Shown piece by piece: positions 1 through 10,847 of a stretch of DNA of 64,000 bases. The notes beneath the pieces are model-generated. The model saw nothing but the letters and a program-made list of their open reading frames with translations. It was not told where the DNA came from and did not search any database. The position numbers were made by a program, and so were the translations under genes. Source of the stretch: Turbatrix aceti (Eukaryota; Nematoda; Chromadorea; Rhabditida; Panagrolaimidae); assembly GCA_963969345.1 (NCBI GenBank), contig OZ017767.1:930001-994000 (forward strand), read 5' to 3'. Positions within the stretch are counted from its first letter, which is position 1. Each line of letters begins with the position of its first letter.

Positions 1-2673
1 CCAAGAAGACAGTGGAAGCCATGCTATGGAATACACAACTTCCAACGCTTTCAACATCCGTCGTCCACTGCAAATTTATTCGTTTTCACCATTACCCCTA
101 CCTGCTCTACTATTCATCCGACGGTAAAGGTCAGCTGGTAGATATGGAAAACAGAATTAAGTTTCCTGTCTTTCCTTGCTCTCACTGCGGGCCGAAAACG
201 GTAATGTTCTGCGACGTCAACCGCAGAGAGGAATTCGACCTAAGTGCGTACGTTCTAACTGCCGAAAACAAACAGACGAGTTTGACCTACATTGCTTTTA
301 TTGCTACTACTGAAATCGACGTAAAGATGCTGTACTACGAACAAAAGTTTACCGACAAGGAGTATTATTTTTTACAGAACTCGTCACTCGGTAGGTCCAA
401 AAATGCAGAAAAAAAATTAACAATTGCAAAATTTTTTCAGAAGTATCAATTCCCGATTTTTATCGATACGATATCGATTCGGACAAATACTACCAGTTTT
501 ATACGACAAAGATCACTGATGCTCGGCCTTCTGTAAACGGAGGTCTCCGGACGGATGACGGATTTTTGTTCAATGGAACCGACTACCGTATGTCCTTTAT
601 CGCGAAAAGTTGTATGTTTCTGTTTTTTTTGTTCCATCAGAGATTCATGTAATTTTTGTAGACAAAGAAGTACCGTTCTTCTTGTACTCAAACAGTTCGG
701 GTGTGCACACGTATTCGCCTCTTTTTCTGTACTTCAAGTACAAGGGTGCCAACCGGGACTTTTTCGTCCGCTTTTTCGACAGTGGAACGTTCTACGATCT
801 TTTCAAGGAGCCAATTGGGTACTCGGATGGCTGCGGTTTCACGGATGACAACACCACTATTATTGCTGCTCCTCGAGTTGTTGCGAAGAACGAAGCAGTC
901 CTGTCCATCGAAGTCCTTTTTCTTCTTGACAACGAAGACTTGCCGTCCTGTACCGTCGACATCGACTACACGATCAGTACCGGAAAAGTGACGTACAAAA
1001 CTAAGACGAAGCCGAAGAATACCGTCAAGGCACGGCTTCCGACGCGTTTAACATCCGTCGCCAACTGCGACTTTTTTGGTCGGACCGTCCGCTACCTGCT
1101 CTATTATTCATCCGACGGTGAAGGGCAGCTGGCCGAATTGGGTAGCAACATCTCGATCCCTACATTCCCGTGCTCTCATTGTGGTTCGAAAACGGTTCTT
1201 TTCTGCAACATGCGTCCGGTCAACTTCGACTCTGGTGTGTTCATTCTTACCCTCGATGAAGGAAACACCAATTTGACGTACGCGTGCACCGAATTGGACT
1301 TTCACAAACGACAGGTGTACTACTACGCTCAAAATTTTACTAAGGAAGAATACTATTTTATGCAGCATATTAATTTCGGTAAGTCTTAAAAAAAGATTTT
1401 GAAGACGATTTGTGACTGTTTCAGAAGTGTCGATCCCCCATCTTTACCACTACGAAATCGACATGGACGAGTACTTCCGCTTTTTCACGACGGCGATAAC
1501 AGGAGCAACGCCTTCTTTCTTCGGAGCTCTGAAAACGGATGACGGATTTTCGGTCGACGGAACAAAGTATCGAAATCCTCTGGCGGCGGAAAACTGTAAG
1601 TTTTTGTTTCAATCGTGAAATGAACCTCCAAAACTTTTTGTAGACAAGGAAATACCGTTTTTCCTTTCCTCCAACGGTTCGGGCGTGGCCAGTTACTCGT
1701 CACTTTTTCTGTCTTTCAAGTACGAAGGCGACAACCGCGATTTCGTTGTTTACTTTTTCGACAGTGGAACGTTCTTCAACGTCTTCGAGAAGCCCGTTCA
1801 GTACATGACGGACTGTAACTTCAAGGATGACAACTCCACTGTCATTGCTGCTCCTCGAGTTGTCGCGAAGAACGAAGCAGTCCTGTCCATCGAAGTCTTT
1901 TTCCTTCTTGACAACGAGGACTTGCCGTCCTGTACAGTCGACATCGACTACACGATCAGTACCGGAAAAGTGACGTACAAAACTAAGACGAAGCCGAAGA
2001 ATACCGTCAAGGCACGGCTTCCGACGCGTTTAACATCCGTCGCCAACTGCGACTTTTTTGGTCGGACCGTCCGCTACCTGCTCTATTATTCATCCGACGG
2101 TGAAGGGCAGCTGGCCGAATTGGGTAGCAACATCTCGATTCCCGTCTTTCCGTGTCCGCATTGTGGTCCTCAAACGGAGATGTTCTGCGACGTGTCTCCC
2201 GGAACGAGAACCCCGGAATTTTCGATGAACGGAACGGTGAACTTCGATTCTGCTGTGTACATCCTGACTGTCACTACAACTAATCATAGCCAGACTGAAC
2301 TGACCTACGTAGCCACCGAGCTTCAATCCCATAAAAGAATGGTTTTCTACTACGTCCATAATTTTGTTGACAAGGCGTACTACTTTCTGCAAAGCCTCAA
2401 ATTTGGTAAGTCGGAGAAAACGTTGACCCACCTCAGGCACAATTTGTGAATTTTGCAGACCTTGATTTTCATCGCCCCCGACCCGTAACCGAACCCGTCA
2501 AGCCGACCGTCAAGCCGACCGTCAAGCCGACCGTCAAGCCGATCGTCAAGCCTATCGTCAAGCCTATCGTCAAGCCGGTCATCACGGAGGAAGCTTCTCT
2601 CGACAACGGTGCCGTGGAGTATCAAATTGCCTTGATTGTGTCGATTTTGCAGATCTTGATGGCTTACTTTTAA
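1..2673 (+). CDS. Modular, probably GPI-anchored surface protein (5' partial)
   Basis: I do not recognise the family. The exons, joined by phase and GT-AG sites, are 3-390, 441-611, 662-1378, 1425-1595, 1644-2405 and 2459-2673, giving about 807 residues; the start lies outside the window. The protein is built of repeated modules, each made of one short exon (about 57 residues, ending in a T-D-D-G-F stretch) and one long exon (about 240-254 residues). The first exon is the end of an earlier module, so there are at least three. Each long exon ends with a conserved block: L-L-Y-Y-S-S-D-G, then F-P-C-x-H-C-G, then a third Cys. The last exon encodes a P-T-V-K/P-I-V-K stalk followed by a hydrophobic C-terminus (IALIVSILQILMAYF) with no cytoplasmic tail, which is what a GPI-attachment signal looks like. 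An extracellular or cuticle-facing role is inference. Confidence 0.75.
955..1157 (+). repeat. 203-bp segment identical to 1937-2139
   Basis: This stretch inside the third exon matches 1937-2139 in the fifth exon of the same gene base for base, including synonymous positions. The match stays close but imperfect for about 100 bases upstream, and the modules diverge quickly downstream. The pattern indicates recent unequal exchange or gene conversion between modules. Confidence 0.85.
2497..2577 (+). repeat. 12-bp tandem repeat encoding a Pro-(Thr/Ile)-Val-Lys stalk
   Basis: Seven copies or so of a 12-base unit (GTCAAGCCGACC and variants with ATC and CCT) run in frame through the last exon of the modular gene. 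They encode a repeated Val-Lys-Pro-Thr/Ile stalk between the modules and the hydrophobic tail. The high similarity between units makes length variation likely. Confidence 0.85.
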
Positions 2674-3165
2674 CTTTCTTTCTGTACTGTATGTATAAAT
2701 TTTGCTACTGACAATCATACAATCGAATCATAATTCATAAAAAAAAAAATTCCTTCATAAAAAAAATTCATAAAAAAAATTCCTTCATCGAGGGTAAAAA
2801 TTTTGAATTATTGAGTTTAATGCATTTTGAGTAATCACAAGTCATGCAACTTCGGAAACATAAAAGAAAAAAAGCAAAAAAATACGTCAAAAAGAAGAAA
2901 AACCAAATATAAAATCGCAAACTACCGTATTCTGCATGGTCTCAAATGGAATTTTTGCACGTGAATTTGCCGTGATTTGGTCGTTTTGGACGATTTTCTG
3001 TTTTTTTATTTCTTCCGTACCATTTTTTTGACTTATTACATCGTTGAAACACGTTTTTAGGCCTGTGCAGTAAGCTATATTAACTTTGCCGAGTTCTACC
3101 GGATTATGATCATGCTTTGCATTTTTGCGCGTTTTCAGGCCTTTGAATTCTATTTTTAGTACGTT
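2674..3165. other. Intergenic A+T-rich spacer
   Basis: This holds the 3' flank of the modular gene and A-rich sequence. No canonical AATAAA lies close to the stop; a TATAAA variant is at about 2694. I see no gene in it. Confidence 0.6.
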
Positions 3166-3173
3166 CTTCGCAG

Positions 3174-3526
3174 CAGAGTTGTCGACCGAGCCAAAATTGC
3201 CGAGCCGAGCATTCGAGCGAGCGGCTCGGCTCGCTCGAACCGAGCATAGCAATTTTTTTCACTCAATTTTCGCTTAGAAAAAAAAATTTGCGGCAACAAA
3301 AACTATTTTATAACAAAAAAAGTGTTTGGAATTGTACAATTTACAAATATCATAGTTTTGACATAAAAAAAAGTCATTTTTCGTCATTTTTTGGGTCATT
3401 TTTTAGGCTCGGCTCGGAATCCTCCGAGCCGAGCATTCGAGCCGCTCGGCTCATTCGAGCGAGCGGCTCGGCTCGCTCGAATGCTCGAAATGCTCGGCTC
3501 GATGCTCGGCTCGGTCGACAACTCTG
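3174..3526. mobile_element. hAT-like foldback MITE, 8-bp target duplication
   Basis: The termini are inverted copies of CAGAGTTGTCGACCGAGCC. The element is flanked on both sides by CTTCGCAG (3166-3173 and 3527-3534), a perfect 8-bp direct repeat. Both arms are packed with GCTCGG/CCGAGC and TTCGAGC units, so the ends can fold on themselves. The centre is A+T-rich and has no open frame of note. An 8-bp duplication with CAGAG-type ends is the hallmark of hAT transposons, and the 353-bp length without a transposase marks it as non-autonomous. Confidence 0.85.
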
Positions 3527-3534
3527 CTTCGCAG

Positions 3535-4223
3535 GTGGCATTTTTTAAATATGCTTGCCTTACTATCCAGCCAGTATGTCGAACCACACTATTTTGTCAA
3601 ATGTGAGTCTTTCGGGGGATCAATTAATAAAATTTTCAAAAAAAACATTCTGGGCTTTCCTCAATTTATTATTATCTAGCCCACGTGTTACACAAATTGT
3701 ACGTAATTTATTTAAAGCTACAGCATTTTTTATTACCTCCGAAAAAAAGACTGAAGGAATCACATTTATCCGTTCAATCTTATGACAAGCAAATGACATG
3801 TCTAATATCCCCCAGCCCTCCCCGGGTTCTCTTGCCTGTGATCCTGATTCATCAGCTGTTCCGAACAAGCAAAAAAGTTTCTTTGCCTCCCGGGGGCTCG
3901 TGTGTGACTGATGTGTGCTGTGGCCATGTTGAACCACACGGGATGGATCCGAGTTTGACATGCAGATAAGCAAGAAAAAACACAAAAAGCTCTCTTTTTT
4001 TTTTCTTAAATCAGGTGTCAGTTGCGTGCGCGTGCGTCTGTGATGACCTTTTGATCGAGAACACTAACCAAGCGTGCTCCTCGCTCTCAACTTTTCTATC
4101 AGCAATGATTTTTGCTAACTGTGCCGTTTTTTTCGTGTTTTTGTGTTTTTCCACGCGAAAATCGTCTTTCAACTTTATAAATCAGTTCAGACCGGGTTCC
4201 CCACGCGCAACAACGGGTGCATC
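3535..4223. other. Spacer and putative 5' region of the reticulon gene
   Basis: No convincing gene is present. The last 200 bases before 4224 are mixed and T-rich and probably hold the promoter and 5' UTR of the most distal reticulon exon. No spliced-leader acceptor stands out. Confidence 0.4.
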
Positions 4224-7200
4224 ATGCCGTTGCCGTCTTCTTCTTCGTCAACTTCTTCTTCTTCATCGTATCGCAGCCATCCTCTCTTTCCCAGATCCTT
4301 CTATCACTCATCCTCGCCCCCAGTGAAGAATCGACGCCTCTTCCGATCGGCTTTTCGCCGGGCGTCTCCTTTTTCGGGCCGAAACCGCTATCCTGGATCA
4401 CTTTCACTTTCTGCCATTCTTCCAGCCGACGAAATTGACGGCGAAGGCGCAATCTATCGACCCGACAGAATCGAGCCGGTCTTCGACGTCAACCAGGACG
4501 AAGTCGAACTCGCGCGGCATGTTACCGCTTCGAGTAGGTTTTTTTTAAATTTTTGGCGTGCTGTTTGTTCATTTTCGATCAGTGTGTAAGTTGCTGTTTT
4601 GTGAACGGATCACAAGATTTATGCTATTAATTTTTTGTTGACCACCGCGTGCACTTTTTGTTTTTCGTCTGATCTATCGCGAACGTGGTTCGATTTGTCT
4701 GATCCCGTTCTTTGTTTTCCCGTTTCCATTTACTTGTTTATAAAACGAGGCTGATGTGACAAGATATTTGAAATCGGTTTTAAAATGCTGATGTGTCAAA
4801 AAGTTTGACATTTCTCAATTTTAAAAGCGTGCGCTGCACTGATTGGTTCGCATTTATGCCCAGTCTTGTAAAAAAAGTATAAATTTGCCAATTTGCGTAT
4901 TCATGTTTGATTTTACAAGTTCGTTTACTTTTTCGGTGGCGTACAAATTTTTTTAACTGATTTTTTGTTGAAAATTTACATTGATTGCAACTAGGTATTT
5001 TGTTTTTAAAATGTTGAGGTTGTTGTGCGATGACGTACGTATGTACAACAAAAAATTATTTAAATTTTCTGATTTTTTTTGTTCTATTTACAATTATTTT
5101 TTAACATTTGAGCCAATTTACATAAATATGATGTTTGTAATTGAAAGTTCTTATATTTACTATCAATATTTAAATATTTATTCCGTGAAATAATGTTGCG
5201 CAAAAGGTTTTTCAAAAAAGAATATCGTTTGGTTTAAAAAACTGCATGTTCCTGTTTTTATAAAATTTGGACTCCTTAGTTGTGATCCAAAATTATTTTT
5301 TGCCCGTTGGACCAAATATAATCTTACCTTCTGCGTCATCGGATCGCCTTGTTTACTCCCCTCCGGCCGTCCCTGTCAGCAAATTGATATTGTTTATCTC
5401 CTGCTATCGTTCCAAAAATGTTCTTCTCCACCTGTCGAGGCTTCGCGAGGTACATAGAAGAGCGTTGTTTGAAAGACGTCTGATATCAGGAGTGCATTTG
5501 ACACGCAGAGGACCTTGCAGCGCGCTGTCAGGTAGGGGCAGGAAGAAGTGAGGGGGAAGGACTGGCTGGATGTGATCTCACTTGTCGCGCCATGTGACCT
5601 GACCGTTAGGCAGGCACGCAGGCAGGCGGACGAGGAGACCCGCGTGTTTTCCTGTGAATGTCTCTCTTCTACTCGTGATCATTGGTTTTTTGGGTTGGTA
5701 ATGTTGCGAGATGGGACGAGACCAGACAGATGTATTTATTTCATTTATGTATATAAGATTGGTGTTTTTTTGGGTGTCTGATATTGGATCTGGTGATCAA
5801 AGCGTATTTTAACTTTTCTTAGTTGGCTGATGTACTTGGCATTTGGTCAGATAGGGGTTGAACTTGGCACTTGGCACGTCAAAGGTTCTTCGAAGGGCAA
5901 TCGTCCAACATTTTCGATTTTATTCACTGGTCTTGACATAACCACAATTTTTTCTTTAAGGCATATTTTATTACGCTAACTTATCTAAGGCTAACTGACC
6001 AAATTGTTCACGTTGATAAAAAACAAAAAAATATTTGTCTGCCGTAATTCCCTAACCCAAAAATCATTCATCAATAAAATCACGTCAACAACGTTCACTT
6101 TAACCTTTCCTCTTCCCCTTCATGCATTTTTAACTTTACTAAAAAAAGGACCATTGTAAACAATTGATAACATGCGTGTGATGGGTTGGGCTCGATGGAC
6201 ACGTCCACGACTCGACTCAAAACTGATGACACTGTTTCTTTCGACCGGGGGTATTTTTTTATCTCAAAAATGTGACAGTGCAGTATTTTTCGATGCTCGA
6301 TGGAAAAGAGCGGCGCTGAAAAAGAGACTGACTGAATTTCAAAAGCATCATTTTCTTCTTCTTTTTTTTTTCGTGACCGGCATGGATGTTAGTCATCGTT
6401 CCCCTGTCTCTTGTCTATTCTATGACCAGAGGCAGGGGACACGAATGTGTGAAGCCATCCTGGTAGTGTTGTGGGAGGGGGGGGGTCGTGGCCAGGCCCG
6501 CCCGCGTGACTAAAAAAATTCTCGCGGTCGTTTGTTGCTGTTGTTGTTGCAAAAATTCCTTGTGTCCTGTTTTTTTGGGTTATTGTTCTTTTTCTTCGAA
6601 TATATTTTTTGTGAATTATTTTTGGGATCTCAGCTTGCCAGACCAGACCGTCTTTAATGATTTTTTTAACTGCGCGTCTTGATTGTTTGTGTTCTTTTTT
6701 TAAAGAAGACGTTAACTCACTCGACTCGCCCGTCCGGAACAGAGATCATCCGGTCTGCCCAATTTTTTTGACATTAGAGGCGTTCAAGTGGTCCCCGCTG
6801 ACATCCGTGACGCTGCTTCTGGTCACTAGTCAGTCGACCATTGACTCGATGTTGCGGTGTCCCCTCTCACGGACTTTTTATTTTCACACATCCGTCACAC
6901 TAAGTTCACATATCTCGCTGACGGAAACACATATGAATTATCTGTGATGGATGTATGAACTATCTGTGTATTTGATGTGAAGTATATGTGATTCATGCTT
7001 ACTTTTAGGAAAAGTTTGCACTCTCCTTAGCCGGTAGGTATATGTGAATCACATCTACCCGACGGGTCGTGGTAATGTGAATCACATGTGAAAATATAAA
7101 ATTCGTGTACTTGGCACAGATGAGCATCAGCTACCATTCTGCAGTATATAACTGTGGATGCCGAGCTCAGTGTGCCAAAAACAACCTGATGATGCAAATT

Positions 7201-10200
7201 TCTTTTTTGAGGGCAAAAACGCTCCGTGCCATTTAAAGTGGTGGAAAAACAAAGTTCTGCATCGGCTACCGTTTTTTACAGTTTTTGGCTGTGGATGCAC
7301 TGCAAAACTTTGTCTTCCATCCACTACGAATTTACGGCGATGAGTAGAATGAACAGGGCGCTGGATTTGTGGATTGCTTGATTCCTGTAAAATATTTCTG
7401 AAGTCAACAACACGTAATTTTTTTTTTGCCAAAACTCACGAAATATTTCTGGTACTTTTTCTGGATTTTCCCGCGGTAGCTGTTGTGACCAATATGGATA
7501 TAGAGAAAGTCTGTAATTAGGAAAACACGTTATTTTTTGTAATTTAAAATAGGAATGTGAAAAAAAAATAGTTCAGGCCCAGTTTTAAAAAAAAAACTTA
7601 CAGAATGCTAAAAAAACATAAATATTTATAAAACGTTTATAATAATTTGAATTGCCCATATTTTTGTATAACATAAATATACTTACGTAAAAAATGCCTG
7701 AAAAAAACAGAATCACAATAAAGTTTGTTTCCAATTTTTTTTGTAAAAAACTCACGGTTTTTCTAAAACAAAAATTGAGAATTAAAGTTTTTTTGTTTCC
7801 CCAAAATTAGTATGTACGTAAAATCAGTAAAATTTACAAACCTCGCAAAAATTACCTGTTTGATGAAACTTCGCTGCGTGCCATGGAAAAGGAGGGATGA
7901 AAAACAGAAACACTTGATATCTGTCGGGAATTTTTCCCGACGGGTGTTTCAGCCAAAAAATAGATATAAAAGAGTATAAAAAATATATAAGGGCTTTTGC
8001 AACCCGTTTCTCCTTCTCAAATTAACATTTATTTACAAATAATAGCAATAAACAACAAAAAAATTTATAACCTACAGAACCCCAACTTTTTTGTTTTTTT
8101 TAAATATTAATTTTACAGAAAAAAATTATTCGTTTGTTTTTTTCTTGTACGTTTTTCTTGCTTTGATTCTTGTACCCTTTTATTGTTTTCATAAATTCAC
8201 TTTTTTCTTGTCGTGTTTTTTGTACATTTTTCTTGTTTTTGTATTGTTTTTCTCTTTCAAATCAACATTTTTATGACAAAATTTAAAAAAAAATTCACAC
8301 AATTTTTGAAGCCACTTTTAACTCTGAAGTCACTTCAGACGCCCGTAACTAGGCCAATGCATCAGCATTCCAACGAAATCGGCATCCCTCCAAATTGGAG
8401 CCCCCAATGGCATCAAAATACGTTTATATACGAACATTTTTGCAAATTTTGTTTTCAAATAGCAATCCCATAAAAATTTTACTCGAAAAGAAACAATCGC
8501 AACACTTTAACACAAGAAACAACATCCCCTGGCAGAAAACAACAAGAGATATGACAATACTGAAGTTCCGAATCTTCCAACTGAATCTTGATTTCCAAGC
8601 ACGTTTTGCCAAGCATACTGTGAATAACATATGCCATATATGTGAAGTATATGTGAATATCACAATTTATCAGCGTTTTTGTATAAGTTACCGAATAATG
8701 TCACTAATCACATATGATTCATATATGATTCACATATGATACTTCAAAATTAATCGAAATTTGGTAATTCATATGTGAATCACATGTGATTCACACTCAT
8801 CTGTGAAGGATATGTGAACTTTGTGTGACGGATGTATGAAAATAAAAAGTCCGTGCTGTGCATGCCAAAGTCAAAGAAAGTCAGTAGTCTGCTGCTAAAT
8901 ACTGCCTGCATGCTCGCTGCACTCTCGCAACGAGTCTACGGGGCTTCTAAATAAAATGCGGGCGGGTGCTGGACAGGACACGACGCGTGGGACACAGGCG
9001 AATCCACGAGACAGGCAGCGAACGCGTTTACCAAATATTTTTCCTCCCGTCTGTTTTTTTTGCGTGTCTTCTCTTCTGGCTCTTGTGTTCTTTTTTATCC
9101 AACTTGCGCACGCGAGTTGACGCAAGTCCCAGCTGAAGTTGGTGAAGAATTGTCTCAGCTGTTGCTTTTTTTCGTCGCTTGCTTCCTGGTGATTACATTG
9201 ATTGTTTTGGCTGGCAAGCTCACATCAATAGTAAATTAGCAAGCTCATCATTTTTGTTGTTATTTGCACTCTGATTGCCAATAATCGATCACATGGTATT
9301 TTTTTTATACATTGTTGCGCATTTTGTGGGATTCATATTTCTTTCGCATTTTTTTTAAATTGAAACTTGGCTGGTGATTTGATCGTTTTTTTAAAAACTA
9401 AAATTGCTATAATAATTGTATTTTTTTTAAGTCGCTTTCATTTTCTAAGCTTGCAATTTTTTGAAACTGCTAAAGAAATGTTTTAAACTAATATGTTTAC
9501 AGTAATGTTTTTTTCCTGATTTATTTGCTTTGATAACATTTTTTGTAAACCACAACTTTTTGAACATCTGCTGTACATATTTTTGCCGGTTTCATTTTTA
9601 GTTTTTTTAAACTTTTTTTCAGTTAAAACTGACTGCAAACTGTTATTACAAAAATAAAATGTTTTACTGCTCGTGATTGCTTGCCATTGTACGGTTTGGT
9701 AAGTAAATATGTATGTCGGAGTTGGAGTCTATGGAGTCGACTCCGGAATCGACTCCAGGATGCGATATCAATTTAGCTACAGTTGACAGTTTTTGATTTA
9801 TAAGTACGAAAATAATCGATTATAAGTTTTGCAAAATGTTGTATTTTTCATTTTTGGCACCGGTGTCAGCGGAGTGGACAAAATTTTTGACTCCGACTTT
9901 GATTGGAGTCGGCGTTGGCGTTACACTGACAGCAATAAGTAAGTCCATTAAATGAATGCCTGCCTATCAGCTGATTTCCGCGCTTATTATCAATACATTC
10001 ATTTATTTAGTTTCTCTTTTTCATCTCACTTTTCCGTTTTTTCACCAAAAACGTGGTTTCATGACGTATGTATCTTCCGACTTCCGACAGCGACTTCGGG
10101 CCGATTGACTGTCGGTCGTTTGTTTTCGAGATGACATTGATTGTTCTGGGGACCCTTCCATTTTTTCTTTCCTTGGTCTTTCCTCCTTTCTCTTTTCCCT

Positions 10201-10847
10201 GCCCTGTACGTTCCATGTCCTTTTTCACACATTTTACATCAATCGAATAGAATCCGCGCGTGCGCGTCGTTTTTGCGTACTCTGAACCTGTTCAACCCGC
10301 GTCAAAATAGTCCAAGTCGGTTGATCACCCGCTGGGGTGGTGGTGATCGTTGGGATCATCGTGGTCGACTGGCGATGACAAAAAATTTTCTCTCTCTTTT
10401 TTTTTGTTTCCTGATTCTGTGTTTTAGTTTTGTAACCACGTGTGATGTTCTGTGAGATCTAATAGCGTCTATAAAAACTGTCTTTGACGAAATTTGTTTT
10501 TTTCTTTCAGTTGAACGCCTAACAGCAGACATCGAAAGGCGAGAATCTTTTTCGTCGATAAGCAGTTGCGGGCAACGTGATCAGTTTAAAATTGCGCTTG
10601 GAAGCCTGCAAACGTCACTTTTGGCTGACACAACGAGAACTGTTATTTTGCCGGTCATGGAGGTCTGTTTTTTTCCGGCGAGCAAAAAAAATTGTTGACG
10701 GAACTCCAAAAAAAATTGGTTTTCACAAACTTGTTTCCTTTTTAGCACGCTTCAAGTTCCTGCGACGACGAATTTGACTTTGAACGGGTCGAAGCACCCG
10801 ACGCTGCCGAAGTGGCACAATACGAGGCGCTTTCGGGTATTCCGCAG
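4224..10847 (+). CDS. ret-1: Reticulon gene, distal N-terminal exons of the longest isoform
   Basis: Three exons join in frame: 4224-4533 (ATG start, donor GTAGGT, phase 1), 10511-10662 (phase 0) and 10746-10847 (phase 0). They encode a Ser-rich start, an R/S-rich low-complexity stretch, an acidic segment near D-E-I-D-G-E, and a last exon with D-D-E-F-D-F-E and E-A-P-D. The phase-0 end fits an acceptor at 17814, which reads in frame into the 17832 ATG. The whole chain 4224-4533, 10511-10662, 10746-10847, 17814-18255, 21233-21796, 21974-22069, 28475-28891, 28958-29063, 29564-29612 is 2238 bases, exactly 746 codons with no stop. The divergent, acidic, disordered N-terminus is typical of long reticulon isoforms. 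That these exons belong to this gene is inference from phase and strand. Confidence 0.6.
6868..8855. mobile_element. 2-kb inverted-repeat element, non-autonomous
   Basis: The ends carry the same terminal repeat, CACGGACTTTTTATTTTCA, followed by an A/T-variant CATCCGTCACAC block. Inside each end the sequence continues as clusters of ATGTGATTCACAT-type palindromes for 150-200 bases. The centre is A+T-rich with no transposase-like frame. No clear target-site duplication is visible (left flank ends CCCTCT, right flank begins CTGTGC), so the superfamily is not assigned and the limits could move by a few bases. Confidence 0.6.
9715..9915. repeat. GGAGTC/GACTCC repeat patch
   Basis: Two clusters of GGAGTC and its complement GACTCC (about 9718-9760 and 9870-9915) face each other across 110 bases of A+T-rich sequence. 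This could be a small decayed inverted-repeat element. TAAGTAA-like sequence occurs on both sides, but the ends do not match well enough to call a duplication. Confidence 0.3.

Larger units (their letters stand above)
4534..10510 (+). other. Large first intron of the reticulon gene
   Basis: Six kilobases of A+T-rich sequence are broken by more GC-rich patches (about 5330-5700, 6180-6520, 8900-9120). It contains the inverted-repeat element 6868-8855 and a short cluster of GGAGTC/GACTCC repeats at 9715-9915. I see no further exon that I can support. Confidence 0.5.

Noticed and set aside
2380..2718. Minus-strand frame with repeated D-R-L-D-D
   Set aside because: It is the reverse complement of the in-frame V-K-P-T minisatellite of the plus-strand gene; the repeat explains it.
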